A stretch of 64,000 nt of DNA, from NCBI RefSeq assembly GCF_019399895.1, contig NC_091885.1:434001-498000 (forward strand), in the 5' to 3' direction. The notes below the pieces were generated by a model. It saw nothing but the letters and a program-made list of their open reading frames with translations. It had not been told where the DNA came from and did no database searches. Below are positions 49,972 through 62,043 of the stretch, in pieces (positions within the stretch are counted from its first letter, which is position 1; each line of letters starts with the position of its first letter). Made by a program: the position numbers and the translations under genes. The stretch is from Cardiocondyla obscurior (taxonomy: Eukaryota; Arthropoda; Insecta; Hymenoptera; Formicidae).

Positions 49972-52900
49972 ATGTCAAAGTCTTACGAAGCTTTAATTCA
50001 TGCTCAAGTTGAGCTATACGGACGAATATCGCGTGCGGTTGAAAATTTACGGAAAATCGGTGCTGCAAACATTATCACCGGCGCCGTAGAAACTCGCCTT
50101 CAGCTGCTCGATAGCAATTGGGCAAAATTCGAGGCGGCCCACGATGAATTGTGTACATCTCACTGGAAGGAGATTGAGAGCCATGCCAACATCAAGGATG
50201 GAACCTTTGCCGAAGCAGAGGAGTCATATATTACTCAACGAACCGCCTTTCTTGATTATTTAAACGAAGCAAAAAGGACCGACACCGAACGGGATATAGC
50301 TACCGAAGCGGTCGCTCGAAGACAGCTACCGCGTATCCAGTTGCCAGAATTTACGGGCAAATTCGAAGAATGGCCAGCCTTTAAAGACTTATTCCAATCT
50401 ATTATCTCTAAAGACGCTATTCTTGGAGATGTGGAAAAACTACATTATTTAAAAGGATGCCTCAAAGGAGAGGCCGAACAAATGGTCCGGAACATTCCCA
50501 TGACATCCGAAAACTATCAACGTGTTTGGGATTTTTTGGAGGAACATTTCGCTAATAAACGATTACTGGTGCGCGCGTGCTTCGCATCTCTAACTTCTAT
50601 GCCAAAAATGAAAGCGGAATTTCTTCCCGACTTGCGCAAGCTCTTTCATATGATGCTGCAAACCGTCGGAACTCTTGAAGGAATTGAGCGCCCTATTGCC
50701 GATTCTGATTTATTCGTGCATTTTATTACTGAATTGCTGGATCCCCGATCAAGACGCGAGTGGGAAACTTTAATTAGCTGCACAAGCGATCCGCCAACGT
50801 ATGAGGAATTGAAAACGTTTCTTGAAGGACGATTGCGAACCTTGGAGGCTCTCCATCCCGTACCGGGAAACTTTGAACGATTTCAACAAAAATCAACATC
50901 AACTACTACTTCGCGAGGACAGCGACAATCCTACATTGGGAAAGCATCTCCTACCTCACCAGAAAAAAGGTCATCAAGGTGCGTGCTATGCAGTGGTCCA
51001 CAATATATTCTGAGCTGTCCCGAATTCGCAAAAAAGGGCCCCAAGGCACGAAGGGATTATGCTTCCTTTCGCCAGCTCTGCTTCAACTGTTTTGGACAAC
51101 ATCGCCTCGCCACCTGCCCTTCTACAAGAAGCTGTGCAATCTGTGGACAAAGACACCACAATACCATCCACGAAGCCTGCGTCAGCTCCCCAGACTCCGG
51201 AGCCGGAGGTCAACGAACTACAGCCGGCGCCAAGCCTACCACGACGATCTCGACGACGCCGACAAGCACACAACCGTCAACCACCGTCGCCTCAACCCAG
51301 CCAAGGGAAGCATCTGTTCTCCACTTGCGTAATGATTTAAGCTTGCATGTAACTATTTTATTAGCAACGGCGCGAATATATGTTAAAAATCGTTATGGCC
51401 AGGAAATCCTCGTACGTGCATTAATTGACCCGGGTTCGGAAGTTTCTATTATTTCAGAATCACTAGCTCAAAAATTGCGGTTGCCCCGCCAACCAGCTAC
51501 AACTGCCATTTTCGGTATTGGCGGCACTAAATCCGGACAAGCTCACGGTTGCATTACACTCGATATTACTTCAAGTACCCGGAGCGCTTATAAATTAAAG
51601 GTTTCGGTTTTTGTATTGCCTCGCGTTTCTCTCAATTCAGAACGATCCGTTCAGTTGTCAAACCATTGGCCGCGTTTGCAAGGCCTGGAATTGGCTGACC
51701 CGAATTTTCAGGATTCTGATCCGGTAGAAATTATCCTCGGTGCCGCGGTTCACGCATTCATTATTGAAGACGGGCTTCGTAAAGGAAATCGTAATTCTCC
51801 TGTCGCGCAAAAAACTGCTTTGGGATGGATTCTTTCGGGAATTGCAACGGGCAGTACGTTAGATTCTCTGGCAATTGTTCACCTTTGCAATACAAAACAC
51901 GATTTAGCAAAATTAGTCATGCGTTTTTGGCAGCAGGAGGAGGTTGAGGGGGGAGCGATTCCTCAAACTCTAGATGATATCTGGTGCGAAAAACATTTTA
52001 TAAAATATCATAAGCGTCTTGATTCCGGCCGATACATGGCCAGTTTACCAATAAGGGAACAAAATAGTAATTTTCTTGGCTCGCGCCAGCTTTCTTTACG
52101 CATGCTTGAACGCATGGAGCGAAATTTTCAGCGCAAACCCGAACTTCGGGTATTATACACAAGATTTATGACAGAATATATCAAGCTCGGGCATATGTCC
52201 ATAGTACCTCCTGCCGACCTTTCAAACAAGGCCATCTGCTACTTGCCGCATCACGCCATATTTAAAACAACTGAAAACAATTCCGCAATCCGCGTCGTAT
52301 TTAACGGTTCCGCGCAGTTACCGACGGGAGAATCTTTAAATGACAAACTACTTTGTGGACCTAATTTATTAGCACCTCTCGGTGATATATTAAATAATTG
52401 GCGTTGCTATAAAATCGCTTTAACCACTGATATCGAGACAATGTACCGTCAGATCCTTATAACCGAATCCGATCGAGATTATCAGCGAATACTCTGGCGT
52501 AGCTGGCCCTCCGATCCTATTTGTGAATTCCAACTTAATACAATTACATATGGTCTCATCTCGGCCCCCTTCTTAGCAATACGCACATTACGCCAGCTTG
52601 CCGAGGATGAACGGGTCAACTACCCTTGCGGAGCCGAGATTTTGGAAAAGGAAACTTATATGGATGATATTTTGACCGGAGCGGACACACTTTCCGACGC
52701 TAAGGAAAAACTATATCAACTCATTAAAATCTGTTCAGCGGGCGGTTTCGTGCTCAAAAAATGGGCCGCTAGTTTACCGGAACTTTTGAAAACAATACCA
52801 TCGGTCCAAGGACAGGGAGAACCACTTGAATGGCACCCCGCAGAGGGCCATTCTATTTTAGGACTACACTGGCATCCCGTTACTGACTCATTTACTTTTA

Positions 52901-53300
52901 AGGTTAACCCTACAGCGGACTTGGTACCTACCAAACGAGAAATACTGTCGGAAACCACGCGACTTTTTGATCCCCTCGGGTGGCTGGGCCCGGTCATCGT
53001 CCGCGCCAAGATCTTATTGCAATCCTTCTGGCTCCAAAAAATCGACTGGGATCAACCTTTATTAATAAAGGATCAAGAAACTTGGAAAATTTTCCGCAAG
53101 GAATTGCGTGAAATCGAAGAAATTTCATTACCACGTTGGATTTATACCTTTTCAACCGATTGCATAATCGAGCTTCATGGATTTTCGGATGCTTCAGAAA
53201 AAGCATATGCTGCCGTAGTTTACATTCGGGTAACTACGATCGAGAACAACGACTTCAAATCCAGAATTGCACTACTTCAAGCAAAAACAAAAGTAGCACC
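49972..53300 (+). CDS. gag-pol: BEL-2 gag-pol, N-terminal two thirds
   Basis: The ATG at 49972 (MSKSYEALIHAQVELYGRI) aligns with the BEL-1 start; the frame upstream to 49945 has only TTG. Gag (LPEFTGKFEEWPAFKDLFQS), zinc cysteines (CVLCSGPQYILSC, CFNCFGQHRLATC, CAICGQRHH), protease ALIDPGSEVSII, RT with YMDDILTGAD and RNase H start (LHGFSDASEKAYAAVVY). The frame runs into the Gypsy-D LTR at 53301, right after KVAP. No mutation seen in this part. Confidence 0.9.
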
Positions 53301-53702
53301 TGTTGCACCGCAAGGGTGCCGTGGGGTTCGTTCTCCGGAGATACTTGTAATATTTGAGAGAATAAAGTCGCCTCTTTGTTTATTCTTGTTCACTTCTTTA
53401 TTTCTTTCTTCCTTTTTTACACTTGTCGTTTAATTAAAGATTCCATGCGAGATACTAGTTAGCGACTGGTTGTCCGGGCCGCGGCTGCCCCTATATATCT
53501 CCTACTGTTGCTATGCCAAAAATCATAGCAATCAGCGGAATCGCGGGTGGCAACCGCGACTGTCCTCGGACTTCGCGTCCCGGCCGGAAATGCCGGGTTA
53601 CCTTGATCGGCGGTATTCTGCCGATCAAGCTAAACGGTCGCGCGCGTGCGACATTCCGACGTTATTCCCGAGCCTCTGTTGCTAAGGGCTCGGGATATAA
53701 CA
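53301..53702 (-). repeat. Gypsy-D 3' LTR
   Basis: TGTTGCACCGCAAGG...CGGGATATAACA, 402 bp, bordered on the element side by TCCCTCCCCCCTAGGG (polypurine tract on minus). Confidence 0.93.
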
Positions 53703-53844
53703 TCCCTCCCCCCTAGGGAGAAGAAAAAGGGTTGAATGTTTTGTTTTTTGTTCAAGCCTTTTTCTTTTACAAATTCCCTTTCCCTCGGGGGGAAAACGTT
53801 GAGCTTGTGATACGTCTCTTTTTTTTTTTTTTTTTTTTGATTAA

Positions 53845-55573
53845 TTATAGTTTATTTTTATTACAATATTTTTTTCTTATTATAGTAATAATTATAATAA
53901 TGGCAGTAAATACGGTTAATGTTGTACTTAATCCTACGGAATATATTATTATTGTTTTTGTTCTTGCCGCAACATTATTATTATCTAGTTCGGAACGCAT
54001 TTTGTTTAAATCTAAGCTTAGTTGTAGTAGTTCGTTTTTATTTCGTACAATTGGTTCTCTTTGTATGTTTTTTAATTGTGACGTAATTTTAGCGATGTTG
54101 GTTCTATCTTTGATTGGTATCATAGTGATATTATATGTTGGTATACAAATATTAATATCGCTTTCTCCTAGAAGAGTTTTCGAATGTATTGTGAGGTCGT
54201 TTGTATTTAGTTGGCACGCGTCCCTTAGTATTATTTTACCTGATCTGATTATATTTATTTTTTTACTCGGCTTGTGTTTACATCGTAGTTCAATGGTCTG
54301 TGACGCGGTCGAGTATAGCCATGCTTGGGGCTCGTTTAGTGCTGTCCATATGCTAACATTAGATATGATATGGCGGGTCTCGCATTTCTCGGGTTGACGT
54401 CCCGGCTCGGTGAGTGCTAAGACTTCGCAAGGTGCGTTATCTGATATGTGGTACGTCGCGAAATTGTTTTCGCATATGAGTTTTTTACTTCCGCGGATAC
54501 AATTATTAATTTCATCGCGGGTTAAGGTTATGTATTTGTTATTTTCTTTATCTAACGCGATATATTCGTGCGCGGTTTTAATTGTTTTGAAAATGTTAGC
54601 GTGGTCATAAACGGGAAACGGTATGACCGCTTTTAATTCGTATGTCGTATCGGTGACGACTGGAAATTTAATAATTATCATCAGAGCGTTGTGATCGCGG
54701 TAATGTGCTGTAATCGATATATATTTTTCGATTTGATTCCAGTTCTTAGGATTGGTATCGAACGGGAATTGTGATCCTTCGGGTAATTGAATCGTTGCGT
54801 GTAGTAGCTCTGTTATGATTTTGTCAATTGGTAATAGCCGTGTGTTAATGATGCCTTTTTTTGTCCAGGAGATAAAGTCGATGGTGTCTTGTATGTCAGT
54901 CAGTAGGTCAGTCACGAGTATTCTTAGTGTGTTAAGGTGTTCCGTCATCTCCATTTGCCGCGTTACTCTATCTATCTGCTGACTTAGGAGGATGGTCGCG
55001 TTCGTTAAGACGCGGTCGTGTTGCTTGAGTTTAATCTCTAATTCTTGTATATGGCTTAGTGTACCGTTTAATATTTTGAGTTGATTTTTTGCTACGTGTT
55101 GAGTCGTTTGCTGGCTCGCAATTAGCAGTTGTAACTGCTCCTGGATGATTTTTTCGTCGTTGGCGTCCATTATGCCGAATAAAGTTTTTCCTACTGTGCC
55201 TACTAAGTCTATGAGACCTCTTTTAACATGTTGGACTTCATAGGTCGCGGTTAATCTATCTAATGCGGTTATTAGTTTATTATTTTGCATTGTAACCAAC
55301 ATCGCTAAATTATGACATTTTTCTTTTAATAATTCGCCGTTATATGCTTCATGTAGTTTATTACAGGCATTTTCCGCGTCGTCGACTTGGTTTTGTAGTT
55401 TTTTAAATTTAATTTCAAAGTCGGCGATGTTTATTATTAATACTAATTTCCATGTCGTGTCGGATAGATGGAGAAGTCCGTGGTCCTCATAATATAATCC
55501 GGGTTCGTGGGTGAATTGTGTAATTGTATAAGGTGCGGCTTCGATTGCGCCCTTCGCGGTGGTGAACGTTAAT
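53845..55573 (-). CDS. env: Gypsy-D env (F-like fusion glycoprotein), intact
   Basis: Open from the splice acceptor (CATTTCAG ending 55574) to 53845, about 575 codons. The first in-frame ATG (55302) is internal, since the sister-conserved HEPGLYYEDHGLLH segment lies upstream; the start codon must come from a 5' exon. Visible: paired helices before a furin-like VKRG, fusion-peptide-like GLIDLVGTVGKTLFGIMDANDE, coiled-coil, ectodomain with conserved Cys, then the membrane anchor (VGLSTTLTVFTAIIIIITII) and a basic Lys/Asn tail. Type I membrane glycoprotein by family; no lesion seen. Confidence 0.82.
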
Positions 55574-55991
55574 CTGAAATGTTCACTGGTTAAGTATGTG
55601 TGTGTGAAGGTGTTAACGTATCGTGCTGGATAGGTGTGTGAGTTCGCGGGTCGTCTTCATCGTGGGAATGAAGATGCAGCGTCGGCTAAAGGTACGTACT
55701 TTTTATCTTTGGTATAGGGTTCTATGCACGGATAACAATTACTTTCTTGGAGCTTTGGTTTATCAAAATTCGCTCTCGGCTTTAGCGTCAAAGTTTTTCG
55801 TTCGTCTCGTTAGTAAGTCTCTGACAGTCGTGGCGGTAACGTTAATTTGAAGTCGGTTTTTGTTGTTTTTTTTTTTTGTAAAAAGGAAAAAGGGAGAAAG
55901 GGAAGATAGAAAGTAATTGTTAATTTGCTTAAAGTTATAAATATGTTGTATGTATGCTCGTGAAGTTCAGTATTGTTTTTTGTGTTTTTAG

Positions 55992-56197
55992 TGGATTCGC
56001 AGCAGTATTTCTATGTGTGCGAGGAGTGTTACTTGGCGTTCCGGCCAAGGGTGTGCTCTGACTGTGTAGGGCTGCGGGCCCGACATCGGGTGCGCTATCT
56101 CTGGCACCGCCGGGAGCCGTGCCTGGTGATGCAGACGACGCGGGATTTAGAACAGCGTCAGGTGGCTGTTATCCCTGGGGCTTATATTAATAAGTAG
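55992..56197 (+). CDS. Antisense cysteine-rich accessory ORF (Gypsy-D), main exon
   Basis: Opposite to Gypsy-D, with acceptor GTGTTTTTAG ending 55991 and donor AAAG|GTACGT at 55691/55692 (300-bp intron). The spliced frame stays open upstream only back to a TAG near 55630 without an ATG. The core CEECYLAFRPRVCSDC matches the other three copies, followed by Arg/His-rich sequence and ...QVAVIPGAYINK. Shortest copy; it lacks the first CxxC group. Confidence 0.55.
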
Positions 56198-56265
56198 AAG
56201 TATATATACATTTTTTTTTTTTTTTTTTGCTTATTGTCTAATTTGTTTTTTTTTTTTTTTTTTAC

Positions 56266-59200
56266 TTAATGTTCTATGAACGCTTTTAGTCTGTTCGCAT
56301 GCACTTTTATTATTTTTCTGCCTTTTCTTATGCTAAAGTTAACATCGCTATGCTTTTGTACTACTATGTACGGTCCTATCCACAGCGCATCTAATTTCTT
56401 GGACCGGCCGCGTCGAACCGTTTCGTCGTAAAGAAGAACGGAATCTCCGACTCTGAATTCGCGTTTTCGGGAATCTTTGTCGTAATTTTCTTTCGCTTTT
56501 TCTTTCTCGGTTTTCGCGTGATCGTGTGCGAGGGAGTTGGAGGCCCGTAATCGTTCGCGTAATTCATTCGCATAGTCGTCATATGAATACGTTTCTTTCG
56601 GCGCGGTCTTCAGTGCTGTCGGTAATGTAGCACGATGTCCGTAGATAAGTTCGAAGGGGGTTAATCCGGTTGCCGTATGCGGGGTTGTGTTATATGTAAA
56701 CATTGCATATGGCAACCATTCATCCCAATCGGATTGATCTTCGTCGATGTAATGTCGTAGGTACTCGGCCAGTGTTCGATGCGATCGTTCGAGTGCGCCG
56801 TTAGTTTGCGGATGATATGCAGTCGTTTGTATTTTTTCCATCCGTAGTAGTTTACAAATGTTTTTGAAAATGTTGCTCGTAAAATTCGTTCCTTGATCGG
56901 AAAGAACGTATTCCGGTATCCCGTGTTCGAAAATTATTTGAGTCACGAACGCTTTTGCTACGGTCGCGGCTTCTTGGTTCGGAATAGAGATCGCTTTACT
57001 AAATTTCGTGAGATTGTTTTGAAACGTTAGAATGTATTTATTATTATTGTTCGTTATCGGTAGCGGTCCTACTATGTCTAGGGCGCATTTTTCGAACGGT
57101 TTAGTCGGCGTGTCTGTGATTATTAGCGGCATTTTTGTCTTCTTTGATAACTTATTTTTCTGGCACTGTTCGCATTTCTTTATGTATTCCTCTATGTCTC
57201 TTCGCATGCCTGGCCACTCATGCTGTAATCTGATGCGGTGTAGTGTACGTGTGATGCCTTGGTGTCCGCCTATTGGTGTGTCGTGGTATTCATGTAAGAG
57301 CTTCGCTTTTTCTTCTGTTGAATATGTGTTCTTTTCTTTTAGCACATATATTGGGAGCTTTTCTTCTTGCTGCGGGGGGTTTCTGCTAAGCGCATCCGCG
57401 TTCGTGTTCTTTTTCCCGTCTTTATGGACTATTTTGTAATTATACTCTTCGAGTTTCAATCTCCACCTTATCAGGCGGGACCCAGGATCATTTACGTTGA
57501 ACAGCCAGATCAATGGTTTGTGGTCTGTTACAATCGTAAATGTTGTTCCATAGATATAGGGTCGGAAATGTTTCACCGCCCATACTATCGCGAGTAGCTC
57601 CTTCTCTGTCGTGCTGTAATTTCTTTCGGCCTTGTTTAATATACGGCTTGCATATGCAATCGGATGATCCTTTCCTATCTCCCCTTGCGAGAGGATGGCT
57701 CCGATTGCATGATCCGAGGCGTCCGTTGTGACGATAAACGGGCGCGTGAAATCGGGGTATTTAAGTATCGGTGCGGTGGTTAAATTTTCCTTTAATATTT
57801 CGAACGCGTTCTGTTGGTCCATTTCCCATCGAAATTTTTCGTCCTTTTTCGTGAGCTTTGTCAATGGTTTCGCGATTTTCGAGAAGTCTTTTATAAATTT
57901 CCTATAGTATCCGGCTAATCCGATAAATGATTGTACGTCTTTTAACTTTTTGGGTACCGGAAAATTTTTTACCGCGAAAATTTTGGAGGGATCGGGTCGA
58001 ATTCCATTTTCGGTTATTAGATGTCCGAGATATAGTACTTCTTTTCGTAAAAACTCGCACTTGTCCGGTTGCAATTTTAAATTATTTTCTCGTAAACGTT
58101 TGAAGACGGCTTCAAGTCTCTTATTGTGCTCCTTTAGCGTTGAACCGTAGATGACTATATCGTCTAGATACACGAGACACTTGATACCGTGTAGACCCGA
58201 TAAGACCGAGTTCATCATACGCTGAAATGTTGCCGGTGCATTTTTAAGTCCGAAAGGCATCCTGTTGAATTCATAATGTCCCTCGGGTGTGGAAAACGCG
58301 GTTTTCTGTTTATGCTCTTCCTTCATCTGGATTTGGTGGTATCCTGATGCCAAATCCAGGGTCGTAAAATACTTCGTGTGCCCGAGTTGATCGAGTATAT
58401 CGGTCATATTTGGAATAGGGAAGGAATCGCCTATTGTAATATCGTTTAGCTTTCTAAAATCGACGACTATTCTTAGTTTCGATTTTCCGGATGCGTCGGC
58501 TTTTTTGGGGACCACTAGTATGGGTGCGTTCCACTGACTTGCGCTGGTTCTTATAATTCCTTCATCGAGCATCTTCTCTACCTGCTCCCGTACTTCTACC
58601 TTATGTTTTTCGGGCAGTCGGTAAGGGCGGCAGCTAATTGGCCTGCTTTTTTTTTCCGTGATAATTTCGTGCGCGACAGAGTCAGTAAAGGAAAGCAGGT
58701 CGCCTGGCAATTGGAAAATGTCGCAAAAGCTTTCGCAGATTTTTATCAATTCACCTTTTTCTTCTTTATTCAAGTGTTGGATTCTAAGCTGCTTTTTAAC
58801 GTGCTCTCTTCGCTGCTGCACTGCGGCTATATTTGGCTTATCTTGTAACGCGAGCGCGCTGACCGTGCACAATTGCGGCTCCGCTTCTATGTGTACGGCG
58901 GGTGTATGGAATGGCACGGCTGTGTCTCGTGTGTTTAAAATGCTTATGGCACAAGTATTATTTTCGGGGGCTACTAGACAGTTGCCTATGAACACGCCGG
59001 GTTTAAGTTCATAGGCATATATTATTCCGATCTGGTTGCTGTCGGTGACGGCTTGTACTATTGTTTCGCTTCTCGGTGGTAGCGTCGTGCGTACGTACGG
59101 TTGTAGCGGGATCGCGGCGCGGTTAATTATCAGAAGCCCGTTCTCGACGTCGTATACGGTGCGTTGCGCTTTAAGGAAATCCATCCCGAGTATCCCGTCG

Positions 59201-61215
59201 TACGCAATGGGAAATTCGTCGGGCACTACGTGCATAACGTGCGAGATCGTACTGTCTCGCAAGTAAATTAACACGCGAGTTGTTCCTATTGTTTGCGCCT
59301 TATGTCCGGTCACACCAGTTAGGGCCATCGATTCAGTGTAAATCGGTGTATCGCCCTTCAGCTTCCCCACTTTGACGAGGGTGATAGCAGCACCGGTGTC
59401 CAGCAAGAACGTCATTTTCCCGCCCGTGGCTTGCAATACGGGCAGGGTGACGAGATCCAAGTGACGATTTTTGTTGTCGTCTGAGATGTGCGACACTTGA
59501 TAATCTCGCGCGGGCCGCGTCTCATAACGTGCCTCGTTATCTACGCGCGTGTCGTCGCGTGTCGGTTGTCTCGTAGGCGCTCTCGCTCTCTCCTCCGGTA
59601 AGGTTGAATGTACCGTGGTCGTCCGTCGGGGTGCTCGCGGGGGAGCTCGGTTATCGCGTCGTGCTCCTTGCGATATCTCGCTGTCCCTTTTTAACTTGCG
59701 GCATTCTTCGCGCGTGTGATATGGCTTGTTGCAGTAATTGCAAAATTTGTCCGTGGTACTAACGCGCGGTGTATATTCGGCTCTGGGCAAACCGTACCTG
59801 GGCGCGTACCTGCCGGTGCGGCACAGAAATCCCGGGTGCCCCTGCCTCCCGCATCTGTTGCATGTTGGTACGGGGGGGCGGTTTGCCGGGGTGCGCGGGA
59901 AGTTTCGCTCGATGTACGCTCGCTCGTTGTATGCGCGTAGGGGTGCGCTACGCTGCCTTTCCTCCGCTGCAGCTCCTGCTATCGCTTCTTGTAGCGTCCT
60001 GTAGTTCCGAGACCGGACGATTGTCTGCAGATGCGGCAGCAGACCCGTCTGGTAATTGTTCAGCACTTGTTTCTGGAGCGAGTTCCATATCCCGCGTTTT
60101 TCGTCCGCCGTGTAGCTGGAGCCTTTGCTCAACGCGTCATATAGCTCGGTTACTAATGTGTCGGCTCGGGTTCCGTATGCTTGCGCGCTTTCTCCCGTAC
60201 GCTGTCGTAGCTGGTTGAATTCCAGCTGGAGATGGGCTGTACCTCGTCGCTGCACGTAACCCTCTTCGATTTCGCGTATGAATTGCGCGAAGTTTAGAAT
60301 TTGCTTTGATTCAAATCGCGAGAGCGCTCGTCCCGTAAGTTTTGTGTAGAGTATAGCCGTCAGTAACTCATCCACGTCTTCCGGGTCTACTTTTCGCGCC
60401 GCATATTCGCATGCTTTAATAAACTTTTTAACGTTGTTTTCGCTCCCGTCGAATGAGGGTATAAATCCGATTGCGTTTTGCAGTGTTAAGTATTGCCGCG
60501 GGTTGTTGAGAGAATGCCGCACATCTCTTTGGGGCCGTCTCGGGGGTGGCACGGGTTGCTGCAAGGAGTCCGACGTCCTGTTGAGCCTGGCGCCGTATCT
60601 TTGCGCGAGATATTCGTTCTCTAATCTTTCTACTCTCGTTGCGGTCAGTGATATCGCGTCGAGTATCGTGAGCATCGCGTCGTCGCGCGTCGTGCCGCCT
60701 GGTCGCGAGATTGGCGAGGAGTGTCGACACTGCGGTTGCGTTGTGTTTGTGTTGGCGCTGGGTTCCGTGTTAATGATAGAGTTTTCGCCGTGTGAGGTTC
60801 GCGCTCTCGCGCCTTCCCCGCTTGCTAGCGAGGGCTCGTTCCTTTCGCCGTTATCGGTCATCATGAATACAAATCGCTGGTCTTCGGGTGCAAATATTTC
60901 GCTCACTAGTGATCCTATTGATGATCGGCGACTTTGATTACCGGATTCCTCGGCTTCTCGGTAATTCGCGAAATTCGCGTTACCCGAATACATGGGTACA
61001 GGGAGGGAGATTCCGTTCGTGAATTCGTAAATCGCGCTATCGCGGGCCAAGATTTCGCCGTCTACCGTTATTTCGCGGATAAAACTTCGCGTCTGATTCG
61101 TTAGCCTACACGGAATTTTTTTAAAGATAGGTTGTAGGTTTTCGGGCTCGGTAATGCCGTTCAACCACGATAGGCGCGACGTGTGACAGTGTAGTAGGAA
61201 TTCGCCGCGGTACAT
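56266..61215 (-). CDS. gag-pol: Gypsy-D gag-pol polyprotein, 1649 aa, intact
   Basis: Single frame from ATG 61215 (MYRGEFLLHCHTSRLSW) to ...HANRLKAFIEH. The N-terminus differs from Gypsy-A and -B but the capsid region (NAIGFIPSFDGSENNVKKFI) and everything after aligns. Two CCHC knuckles (CNRCGRQGHPGFLC, CNYCNKPYHTREEC), protease LLDTGAAITLVKVG, RT YLDDIVIYG, RNase H TTDASDHAIGAIL, integrase zinc region (HDTPIGGHQG...CEQCQ), DIVGPL, SDQGTNF, NGALERSH and GPYIVVQK C-terminal domain. All catalytic residues are present. The most complete gag-pol of this group in the window. Confidence 0.94.
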   Translation of the reverse strand: MYRGEFLLHCHTSRLSWLNGITEPENLQPIFKKIPCRLTNQTRSFIREITVDGEILARDSAIYEFTNGISLPVPMYSGNANFANYREAEESGNQSRRSSIGSLVSEIFAPEDQRFVFMMTDNGERNEPSLASGEGARARTSHGENSIINTEPSANTNTTQPQCRHSSPISRPGGTTRDDAMLTILDAISLTATRVERLENEYLAQRYGARLNRTSDSLQQPVPPPRRPQRDVRHSLNNPRQYLTLQNAIGFIPSFDGSENNVKKFIKACEYAARKVDPEDVDELLTAILYTKLTGRALSRFESKQILNFAQFIREIEEGYVQRRGTAHLQLEFNQLRQRTGESAQAYGTRADTLVTELYDALSKGSSYTADEKRGIWNSLQKQVLNNYQTGLLPHLQTIVRSRNYRTLQEAIAGAAAEERQRSAPLRAYNERAYIERNFPRTPANRPPVPTCNRCGRQGHPGFLCRTGRYAPRYGLPRAEYTPRVSTTDKFCNYCNKPYHTREECRKLKRDSEISQGARRDNRAPPRAPRRTTTVHSTLPEERARAPTRQPTRDDTRVDNEARYETRPARDYQVSHISDDNKNRHLDLVTLPVLQATGGKMTFLLDTGAAITLVKVGKLKGDTPIYTESMALTGVTGHKAQTIGTTRVLIYLRDSTISHVMHVVPDEFPIAYDGILGMDFLKAQRTVYDVENGLLIINRAAIPLQPYVRTTLPPRSETIVQAVTDSNQIGIIYAYELKPGVFIGNCLVAPENNTCAISILNTRDTAVPFHTPAVHIEAEPQLCTVSALALQDKPNIAAVQQRREHVKKQLRIQHLNKEEKGELIKICESFCDIFQLPGDLLSFTDSVAHEIITEKKSRPISCRPYRLPEKHKVEVREQVEKMLDEGIIRTSASQWNAPILVVPKKADASGKSKLRIVVDFRKLNDITIGDSFPIPNMTDILDQLGHTKYFTTLDLASGYHQIQMKEEHKQKTAFSTPEGHYEFNRMPFGLKNAPATFQRMMNSVLSGLHGIKCLVYLDDIVIYGSTLKEHNKRLEAVFKRLRENNLKLQPDKCEFLRKEVLYLGHLITENGIRPDPSKIFAVKNFPVPKKLKDVQSFIGLAGYYRKFIKDFSKIAKPLTKLTKKDEKFRWEMDQQNAFEILKENLTTAPILKYPDFTRPFIVTTDASDHAIGAILSQGEIGKDHPIAYASRILNKAERNYSTTEKELLAIVWAVKHFRPYIYGTTFTIVTDHKPLIWLFNVNDPGSRLIRWRLKLEEYNYKIVHKDGKKNTNADALSRNPPQQEEKLPIYVLKEKNTYSTEEKAKLLHEYHDTPIGGHQGITRTLHRIRLQHEWPGMRRDIEEYIKKCEQCQKNKLSKKTKMPLIITDTPTKPFEKCALDIVGPLPITNNNNKYILTFQNNLTKFSKAISIPNQEAATVAKAFVTQIIFEHGIPEYVLSDQGTNFTSNIFKNICKLLRMEKIQTTAYHPQTNGALERSHRTLAEYLRHYIDEDQSDWDEWLPYAMFTYNTTPHTATGLTPFELIYGHRATLPTALKTAPKETYSYDDYANELRERLRASNSLAHDHAKTEKEKAKENYDKDSRKREFRVGDSVLLYDETVRRGRSKKLDALWIGPYIVVQKHSDVNFSIRKGRKIIKVHANRLKAFIEH

Positions 61216-61616
61216 ACAATCTTATTCGCCTTTTCGCCCTGCATATATATATATAACTAACTTACAATAGCGCCGGTAACAGCATGCTGCTTGATAGCTG
61301 ATGAGTCGCGATGTTCTCAGCTTGGCTGCTCGTACGCTTCTCTATCTCGTATTCGGTCTGCTTGGCTGCTTATCTGCGTGGCTGCTTATCTGCGTGGCTG
61401 CTTATCTGCGTGGCTGCTGCTCGTAGTTGCGCTGGTCAGGGGATGCTCAGGTTGCACGTATGGCTCTCCCTTGCTTGTGGTCTTCTTCTATCTTCTCATT
61501 CATAAGTTGAGTTCTCACAGATTTTTTATTTGTTTGTTGCAGAGGTCCCGCACTATCAGTCGGACGCCCAATAGACGGAAGGCGACGACACAAGGGCGAC
61601 TAAACTCCGGGGGGCG

Positions 61617-61634
61617 AATCCCACCGTTGCCACC
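61617..61634 (-). other. Gypsy-D primer-binding site, tRNA-Leu-like
   Basis: Read on minus, TGGTGGCAACGGTGGGAT, then TCG, three bases inside the 5' LTR; one base from the tRNA-Leu(AAG) complement and identical to Gypsy-B. Confidence 0.7.
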
Positions 61635-61637
61635 AAT

Positions 61638-62039
61638 TGTTGCACCGCAAGGGTGCCGTGGGGTTCGTTCTCCGGAGATATTTGTAATATTTGGGAGAAT
61701 AAAGTCGCCTCTTTGTTTATTCTTGTTCACTTCTTTATTTCTTTCTTCCTTTTTTACACTTGTCGTTTAATTAAAGATTCCATGCGAGATACTAGTTAGC
61801 GACTGGCTGTCCGGGCTGCGGCTGCCCCTATATATCTCCTACTGTTGCTATGCCAAAAATCATAGCAATCAGCGGAATCGCGGGTGGCAACCGCGACTGT
61901 CCTCGGATTTCGCGTCCCGGCCGGAAATGCCGGGTTACCTTAATCGGCGGTATTCTGCCGATCAAGCTAAACGGTCGCGCGCGTGCGACATTCCGACGTT
62001 ATTCCCGAGCCTCTGTTGCTAAGGGCTCGGGATATAACA
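61638..62039 (-). repeat. Gypsy-D 5' LTR
   Basis: 402 bp; differs from the 3' LTR at scattered sites such as TTTGGGAG/TTTGAGAG and GGATTTCGCG/GGACTTCGCG. Followed by the second CACC. Confidence 0.93.
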
Positions 62040-62043
62040 CACC

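Larger units (their letters stand above)
53301..62039 (-). mobile_element. Gypsy-D, complete errantivirus-like element
   Basis: Two 402-bp LTRs (53301-53702, 61638-62039) with about six differences by eye, target duplication CACC (53297-53300 and 62040-62043), tRNA-Leu primer site, open 1649-codon gag-pol, opposite-strand cysteine-rich exon, open env with anchor, and polypurine tract. Every part looks intact. It is inserted in BEL-2 RNase H in opposite orientation. Confidence 0.95.

Noticed and set aside
53732..54397. 221-codon plus-strand frame rich in Phe/Leu/Ile
   Set aside because: Shadow of the minus-strand env; its position differs from the conserved antisense frame and it has no sister copies.
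61850..62039. Apparent N-terminal extension of the BEL-2 C-terminal frame
   Set aside because: It is Gypsy-D LTR sequence; the same stretch occurs at 53513-53702 in the other LTR.
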